A DNA stretch of 64,000 nt from Toxorhynchites rutilus septentrionalis (Eukaryota > Arthropoda > Insecta > Diptera > Culicidae). Both the position numbers and the translations under genes were made by a program. Under the pieces are notes generated by a model that ran no database searches, had not been told where the DNA came from, and worked only from the letters and a program-made list of their open reading frames with translations. Below are positions 55,863 to 64,000 of this stretch, piece after piece; position 1 is the stretch's first letter, and every line of letters begins with the position of its first letter. The stretch is from assembly GCF_029784135.1 (NCBI RefSeq), contig NC_073745.1, positions 242,757,624 to 242,821,623 of the forward strand. The letters run 5' to 3'.

Positions 55863-57832
55863 TGTTTATGGATGTTTATGGGCATGCAGCGTGCTTCATA
55901 TGAAGGAAGTGGAAATGAGGTCAAGTTGAGTTGAGATGAATGTATCTCGTTGAAATTCTAACTGTTTGTGTTGCAACGAAATAGAATCAGGGTGTTCTTA
56001 TAGAAGTTGGACAAAGTGTATATTTGAAACACGTGTTTTTGTTTTTTAGGGTGTTGTGCGAATGTACGAATTCTAATAAAAGATAAACATTTATTTTGAA
56101 GAAAATTCCAACAATCGAGAAAAACTTTCGCTGTGAGTCACAGAATCGCTGTTAACAAAATATGTTTTTGATAATATTTTCCATGGCGGCAAACTATCCT
56201 TTTCTTAATCCAGACGCGGGCTAAATAAATAGATAAGCGAAAACAATTGCAATTTCCTAGAATAAATATTTGTCCTGGCAGCCATGCTATTGTTCGCCGA
56301 AACAGTTTTATTTTCACTGGAGTTTGAATTTATTTTGCGAGCTGCATCAAAATGGAGCTCAATGCCAACGGAAGAAAGGCTCGCTGCTTTCCAACGCAAG
56401 ACAAACAAGTGATTCGGTTGGTATAACTGCAAGAAGGACGATCTGTTTGTTTTTGTTGAAATCATTGGAAATAAATTGATCTAGTTCAGACGTTACGAAT
56501 TTAGGAAGAGCCACTGATTTCGAAGCAAAGGGTTTTATCGAATTCAATTTCTTATTTCATTTTACCATTTCGCACTTGAATTCTTCGAAAGAAGTCTCTC
56601 ACTCAAACATGGATCACAGACTATCGTCGTCGAATATGAAAGCGTACGAGTCAACAGCTTAAAAAAGCAGAAAAGCAACCAAAGATGACGAAGGTGGTGA
56701 TTATGATCATCCACTACCCCGCCCATGCATGTATAATGAGATTACACTTCAAATGTCGCTCTTGCACCTGGTGTGTCTTTGACGGTCTACGAGGATGTCG
56801 AGATGAGCCGGATCATTGAATAGAAAAATGGAGCAGCGTGTAATCTTGATTCCGGTAAAGAGATAGAGAAGCAAGGTGTTTACCACCGACAGCGACAACG
56901 ACGATATGACGATGTTTCTCGTTATATTGCATCCCGTATAATGAATGAATCAAATAAAAATACAATCAAAGCAAATATGTGGTGATGAAGCATTATCCTA
57001 ATTACTAGATTAGTAGGAATTTCGCTGGCACGGTTTGCTGGTGAGTACTCATTAAAACACCGACCAATGTTCAAAGGTTATGAATACAAAATTGTGGTAA
57101 TAAACAAACCATGAATAATCATAAAACATCTCGCATTCAATGTTTCACCGCTATGAAGGTTTCTTCTTTGAGAACCCTTTTCAATTTGTCATCATCCATG
57201 GAACAAGATAAAGAGGGATTTACGCTCGAGAAAGAACATGCAGAAATGGAAATCCGTCAATAACATGGGATGTGCTGAGCGGCGCCAAGGAACAAACAAA
57301 ATCCCTCCCGATACATCCAATCACCACATATATCACCATTATGCACAGTAAATTTTGTGAACTGATCCATAAGTAGGTTGTAAAAAAGGGTGGATAAGTT
57401 CCAATCCTTTTGTCGATGGTGGCTTACATCGGGTCGTGCTGTGGGTGTATTTTGGATTTGATGCAAATAACTTGATGTGAGTCTGGCGACACCCGATGTG
57501 ATAAAAAGTAACAAATCGAAATTGTACCTGAGACAATCTTCCAGAAGTTACGTAAAATTATTTTTCTCGTGTCATGTAATTACGAACATAATAATAATGA
57601 AGCATGTTATCTTTGTTTGAAAGAAGAAAAAAGTCCAAAGTGGACATCAAAATTTGAAGGAATTTTTAATATGCTAGGAATTGACTCCAAATTATATAAA
57701 TAAAGGCAAGAGAAAATCGCTGCTTGTAAAACTGTTTGTACAAAACCAAGGATTATTGACTCACCTTTTTTCAGGCTCACCGAAACTTTCAAAGAAAAAG
57801 TGATTTATTAAATTTATTTGTATTTATAAATA
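55863..57832. other. No feature recognised
   Basis: AT-rich DNA with short frames. No TIR pair, SINE promoter or coding similarity was seen. Confidence 0.35.
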
Positions 57833-60695
57833 ACTAGCAGACCCACAAACAACCGTCCAAAATTATTTTTTTGTTATCAATACTTCCAAACATTTACGTT
57901 TTCTCATTAAGCGCACGTTCATGAGTCCAACTGCCGTTCATCGATTGATCTTCTAATCGACCCTTTAAAATTATCTTTTGCTATAAAATTCCTAGTACTT
58001 GTACCAAAACTCGTCATTATCCAATTTGTTTGATTATTTCTCGAGTTATGCAACCCTCTCTCTTTTAGAGAGGGAGAGGGGTGTCAAATCTCTATAGAAA
58101 CATTTATTGCACCCTAAAACCTCCATATAACAAATTTGGTTCCAGGTTCCATTTGCTTGATTAGTTCTTGACTTATGCAGAAATTTGTGTTTCATTTGTA
58201 TGACAGTCCCCCTTAGAAAAGGGGGAAGGAGTGTCGAATCACCATAGAAATGTTTATCGATCCCTAAGACCTTTATATGCCCCCCTTAGAGAGGTGCGAG
58301 GAGTGTTGAGCCACCTTGGAAATGTTTCCTGCCTCCTAAAACCTCCACATGCTAAATTCGGTTCTGTTTGCTTGATTAGTTCTTGAGTTGTGCACAAAGA
58401 GCCTGGCCGGCTAAGGGAATTAAAAGTCCCTCAAACTGTATGGCAAATATTGTATAGGATATTAAATAAGAAATTTTGACGGTTTATTTAAACTCCTATG
58501 TGGTTCAACATAGGATCTATAGTGAAAAACGTACTTTTTCGTTTATTTCACGCCATCCTCAAAAGTTTCGAGATAAAAATTTGAAAAAAATACTGCATGC
58601 GCATCTTACTACGGTGTATCAAGAAAAATTATAAAAAAAAAAATCATCAAAAATTTTAGTACTAAAAAAATATTGAAATTTTGAATAATTTTTTTTGGAT
58701 TTAGATACTACTTTAATTCATATCTAAATGTGTTTCTACGGCTTTTTTAGACATGTGTGATTTTTTTCAGTGTTGCGTGGTACAATTTTTTTTTTTTTAT
58801 TTCCAAAGGGTCTGGCTGGATAAGGGAGCGAAAAGTGCCCCAAACCAAATTACCAGCTGTATGGAAAATATTGTATAGGGTACTAGATGAAATATTTTGG
58901 CAGTAGTACCATATATTTGAGTCCTTATATGGTACACCATAGGATCTATGGTGAAAAATGCACCTTTTCGTATTTTTTCCCGCCATTCTCAATAGCTTTA
59001 AGACAAAAATATGAAAAAAAAATACACAGGAGTATCGATCAATATTTTCGAACAATTTTTCATCAGAAAATCAAACACTATTTAAATTTTAAATTAATTT
59101 TTATTTTTATTTCAAATTAAATTTTATTTTATTTTTATTTTTATTTTAATGCGTTCGTATGTGTTGTTTCTTTCCACATGTAGCGTAATTTTTTGTTGAA
59201 TTTTTAAGAGGACTGCACGAAAAAAAATGTTTTTTTTTGTCTTTGGGCTTTTTTAATTTATTTTGAATTTAGAGACCCATTACTGCTCTGATATTTTTTT
59301 AATTTTGTTTTTCATATGTCTAAATTTTGTCGGTGTATTTAGAGCATTGCGCTATACAATTGTTTTTCTCGTTACTTAAAATATGAGATTATATTTACAT
59401 TGTATTTAGATGGTTTACCAAATTCATAGGTTTCAGCAGTATGATAGAGCTCTGTGAGAAAAAAATAAAGTCCTTGTGGAAAGATCTTTCGGATTAATGA
59501 GAAGAACACTTATAAAAATCCGAATTGTTTTTAATTTTTTTATTTTAATCTCACAATTAAAAACCACGAATACAATAGAATAATCGATTTAAAGAAATTA
59601 AAAATAATAGTGCAGACGATGAAGAAAATTATTTTTGTATCTCGTAATGCTCTTAAAAATTCAGGAGAAATTACGCCACATGTAGAAAAAGAAGACACAT
59701 GCGAACGCATTTAAATAAAAATTAGAGCAGAAGTGGGTCTCAAAGTTATTTTTTAAAAATTATTTTGTATTGCGTATTTTTTTTATTATTAGATTTTTTT
59801 GATGAAAAAATAGTTTGAAAATATTTATCGATACGCCTTAGTAAGATGTACCTTCAGTATTTTTTCATATTTTTGTCTCAAAGCTATTGCGAATGAAAAA
59901 ACGTAAAAAAAACGAAAAGGTGCATTTTCAACCATAGATCCTATGATGTTCCATATAATGACTAAATTATATGGTACTACTGCCAACATGTTTTATTTAG
60001 TACCATATACAATATTTTTCATACAGCTGGTGATTTGGTTTGGGGGACTTTTCACTCCCTTACCCAGCCAGACTCTTTGGAAATATAAAACAATATTTTT
60101 TTGTACCGCGCAACATTGAAAAAATTACACATATCTAGAAAAGCCGTAGGAACACATTTAAATATGAAATAAAGCAGTACTGAATCTCTAAATCTCAAAA
60201 AATCAAAATCTCAATATTTTTAGTACTTCAATTTTTTATGAATTTTTTTTCTATAATTTTTCTTGATACACCGTAATAAGATGCACATTCAGTATTTTTT
60301 TCAAATTTTTATCTCGAAGCTTTTAAAGATGGCGTGAAATAAACGAAAAAGTACGTTTTTCACTATAGATCCTATGTTAAACCATATAGGCGTTCAAATG
60401 AACCGCCAAAATTTCTTATTTAATATCCTATACAATATTTGCCATACAGCTGGTAATTTGGTTTGGGGGCACTTTTTACTCCCTTAGCCGGCCAGGCCCT
60501 TTATGCTTCATTTATATGGTAGCCCCCCTTAGAGAGGTGGGAGGAGTGTTAAATCACCTTAGGAACGTTTCTTGCCTCCTTACGGATGGGGGAGGAGTGT
60601 CTATTTACCATTAATACGTTTCGTGCCCCCTAAAACCTTTACATTGGCTCAATTTGCTTGATTAGTTTTCGAGTTATGCAGAAATTTATGTTTCA
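57833..60695 (+). repeat. Dispersed repeat Y, copy 2, split by a fold-back and cut by copy 3
   Basis: It begins with a degraded end (CTAGCAGACCCACAAACAAC) and continues parallel to copy 1 to about 58397. The fold-back occupies 58398-60500. Y sequence resumes at about 60502 (TGCTTCATTTATATGGTAGC) and is cut at 60695, where copy 3 starts. Confidence 0.7.
58398..60500. mobile_element. 2.1-kb fold-back element
   Basis: The whole segment is a near-continuous inverted repeat centred at about 59449: GCCTGGCCGGCTAAGGG at 58401 pairs with its complement at 60481-60497. Each arm (about 1 kb) contains two direct repeats about 405 bp apart, starting GGGTCTGGCTGGATAAGGG or similar (58401 and 58809 on the left, mirrored on the right at 60079 and 60497), each followed by GTATGGMAAATATTGTATAG. 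No coding capacity. Structure fits fold-back type elements. Confidence 0.85.
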
Positions 60696-61869
<1,174 letters not shown>

Positions 61870-61937
61870 TTTGTATGACAGATATTATGAGTAGATAGAT
61901 GATGAAAATACTGATTTTGGGCATTAACCACCTAATG

Positions 61938-63795
61938 TAGGGTAATTGATCTTGGTTTGTCCAATTCTGGGTCTTTTCATGCAACTAGTAAATGCAACGC
62001 GATTTTTCTTCATTAAAATCACATATAATCAAGACGAGTTTGGGGTTTTTGAAAAGCCCTAAGTCTCCAGTTTCTAATTCTACCGTAAGGCGTTGAAATT
62101 ATTCAAATATCTATGTCCTTAAAAGATTTTCCTCAAAGAGAAATTATGATTTGTCTACCTCTGATCATGGTGTGTCCGAAAAAATGATCAGGGTTTGTCC
62201 AGTTTAAGAAATCACTATTTTTGAATGAAGAAAAAATCGAATTTTAATGTAGATATTGCATTTCTCATTGCTTGAGTTTACTGTCATCACATTGATGCAT
62301 TCATAATTTAGACTTTCTTCAGAATATTGCCTTTTCTTGGGCATTTTGAAAGTGTTCACATAAACGAACTCAACACAGAGAAATTTTATTTCTGCTTTAT
62401 TTCGAAAGACACCATAAACAAACTGCAGCGCGCCAAGCGGTTGGCATAGAAATCAAGTGGACAAAACAACATTAGTTAATTGGACAACTTATGATCAGAA
62501 TTGAAGTCATCGAAATGCATTAATTACATGATTTAGCTATGTAAATCTGATACAAATAGTGTGCAAGCATGATGTTTACAATATTTGTAAGTGTTATAAT
62601 CCAGAAAAGGTCTGAATACGTACCAAATAATCATCTGCTGATTAATTAAAAGTTAGCCCAAGTGAGGGGCGCATTGACACCAATAGAATGTGGATTTTAT
62701 AATCCTTTAAAACATGTGAATCCGTAAAAATCTATATATATATAAATGTATTTCTGTCTGCTTGTCTGTCTGTCTGTTTGTCTGTTTGATTCTTATGGAC
62801 TCGGAAACTACTGAACCGATCGTCATGAAAATTGGTATGTAGAGGTTTTTTAGGGCCGGGGAAGGTTTTCATGATAGTTTGAGACCCCTACCCCCTGTCT
62901 AAAGGGGACTGCCATACAAATAAAACACAATTTTCTACATTACTGGAGAATTAATCAAGCAAATGCAACCACATTAGGCATATGGAGGTTTTAGGGTGCA
63001 GTTAATGTTTCTATGGTGGTTAGACAGGGGGGGGGGGGGGTGTCTGCCATACAAATGAAACACAAATTTCTGCATTACTCGAGAATTAATCAAGCAAACA
63101 AAACCAAATTTGGCATGTGAACATTTTAGGGTGCATGGGTAAATGGGCCATTCAAGTGAAACATAAATTTCTGCATTACTCGAGAATTGATCAAGCAAAC
63201 GAAAACAAATTTGGCATGTGAAGATTTTAGGGGGCACGAAACGATTCTATGGTGAATAGACACTCCAATCCCCCTCTAAGGGGTGAAGAGAGGAGGGGTA
63301 TGTCTTTGTTCTATCATATTTTCTGTATCAAACATTTACTCCATGTAACTGAGAAACATGTGATTTGCAATAGGTTGAAAAATCATGAACGAGATTGAGT
63401 CTGAAAATAATCTGATATTATAATGATGAGTTTTGGTAGAAGTACTAGGATTTTTTTAAGTAAAAGGTTAATTCAAGGGGGTCGATTAGAAGATCAATCA
63501 ATGAACAGTTCTGCGATTGGACTCATGAACTTGCGCTTAGTAAGAAAACGTGAATGTTTAAAGGTATTACACACAAAATAACAATAACAAAAACAAATTT
63601 TGGGCGAGACGAAGTTTGCCGGGTCAGCTAGTACACTATAAAACTACTGTAAATTATGAAGAAGACAATATTATTTATATGTTTTGAAATATTCGAATAC
63701 CTAATTTGACACAGGTGCGCTGAACTAGAGCATCCAAAGAAGTGGACAAATCATGATCATATTTTCGACTGGACAAACCAAAATCATTTACCTTA
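61938..63795. mobile_element. TIR element with subterminal repeats, interrupted by repeat Y
   Basis: The left end TAGGGTAATTGATCTTGGTT and the complement of the right end TAAGGTAAATGATTTTGGTT form TIRs of about 28 bp. The word TGATCA-GGTTTGTCC recurs in both orientations (62165, 62190, 62458, 62488, 63745, 63772). Without repeat Y copy 4 it is about 960 bp. No transposase was found. Confidence 0.6.
62731..63631 (-). repeat. Dispersed repeat Y, copy 4
   Basis: Inverted copy: (TA)n and CTGTCTGTCTGTTTGTCTG at 62731-62787, GATTCTTATGGACTCGGAAA at 62788, ending with CGAAGTTTGCCGGGTCAGCT at 63611-63630. It contains G-rich blocks, including a run of about twelve G near 63027. Confidence 0.8.
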
Positions 63796-64000
63796 CAAGT
63801 TAAAAAAAAGGTTGATTTAGCGTGAAAATGCTCCTATGCTTTATTTTTTTCGTCTCATCGAATTATGCTTCGCCCCCTTCAGCTAGTCTGCGTTTTCCAA
63901 CAGCGCCCCATTTCCCTTCCTTCAAAACATACCATTTATGGCCGATTTCTGAAACAACCGCTTCTCCCATCAGATGATGGAAATGAGCTACGAGTGTACA
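63796..64000. other. Nothing recognised
   Basis: Right edge of the window, no recognised feature. Confidence 0.3.

Overview
The window is eukaryotic and looks like mosquito DNA, most likely culicine (Aedes-type). It is AT-rich, has no operons, and is packed with insect non-LTR retrotransposons, Tc1/mariner and hAT relics, MITEs and tRNA-derived SINEs. One SINE (11351-11626) has the architecture known for Feilai of Aedes aegypti: a tRNA-like head, a body and a GAA-triplet tail. The species call is inference. I found no complete single-copy host gene, so the window is best read as intergenic or intronic DNA built by nested transposition. Host-derived sequence consists of four broken histone H2A copies and one HSP90 C-terminal fragment.

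Layout, left part. 1-1.8 kb: minus-strand reverse transcriptase (RT), open through the left edge. 3.3-4.05 kb: diverged tandem repeat. 5.3-7.6 kb: plus-strand RT remnant split by a palindromic Tc1 element with TA duplications. 10-17.5 kb: a large inverted repeat carrying four H2A pseudogenes with promoter-like TATA motifs and histone-type 3' stem-loops; a Feilai-like SINE has entered one arm and the other arm keeps the empty site. 17.5-18.5 kb: a second repeat unit, which recurs inverted at 37.1-38.3 kb. 18.5-19.65 kb: decayed mariner relative with DD41D spacing. 19.65-24.26 kb: the longest stretch without recognisable repeats.

Middle. 24.3-26.7 kb: hAT-type transposase tail split by an 899-bp MITE, followed by a DD34D mariner relic. 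28.6-34.7 kb: a full-length RNase H-encoding non-LTR element (I/LOA-like, two ORFs) bounded by 14-bp target-site duplications and carrying three ORF2 lesions. 35.8-36.8 kb: RT pseudogene with a mutated catalytic motif. 39.66-40.96 kb: SINE holding a 5'-truncated retroelement, both with target-site duplications. 41.86-42.12 kb: HSP90 tail.

Right part. 45.4-46.2 kb: repeated short motif. 46.2-47.15 kb: internal fragment of a jockey-like ORF2. 47.5-63.6 kb: four copies of one dispersed repeat ending in (TA)n, one of them split by a 2.1-kb fold-back. This part also holds a hairpin-containing TIR element, a SINE, a truncated retroelement, a transposon keeping only the two ends of its transposase, and a solitary Tc1 DNA-binding ORF.

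There is no evidence of a working gene pathway. The coherent story is stratified nesting, with several layers ordered by duplications and empty sites visible in the sequence.
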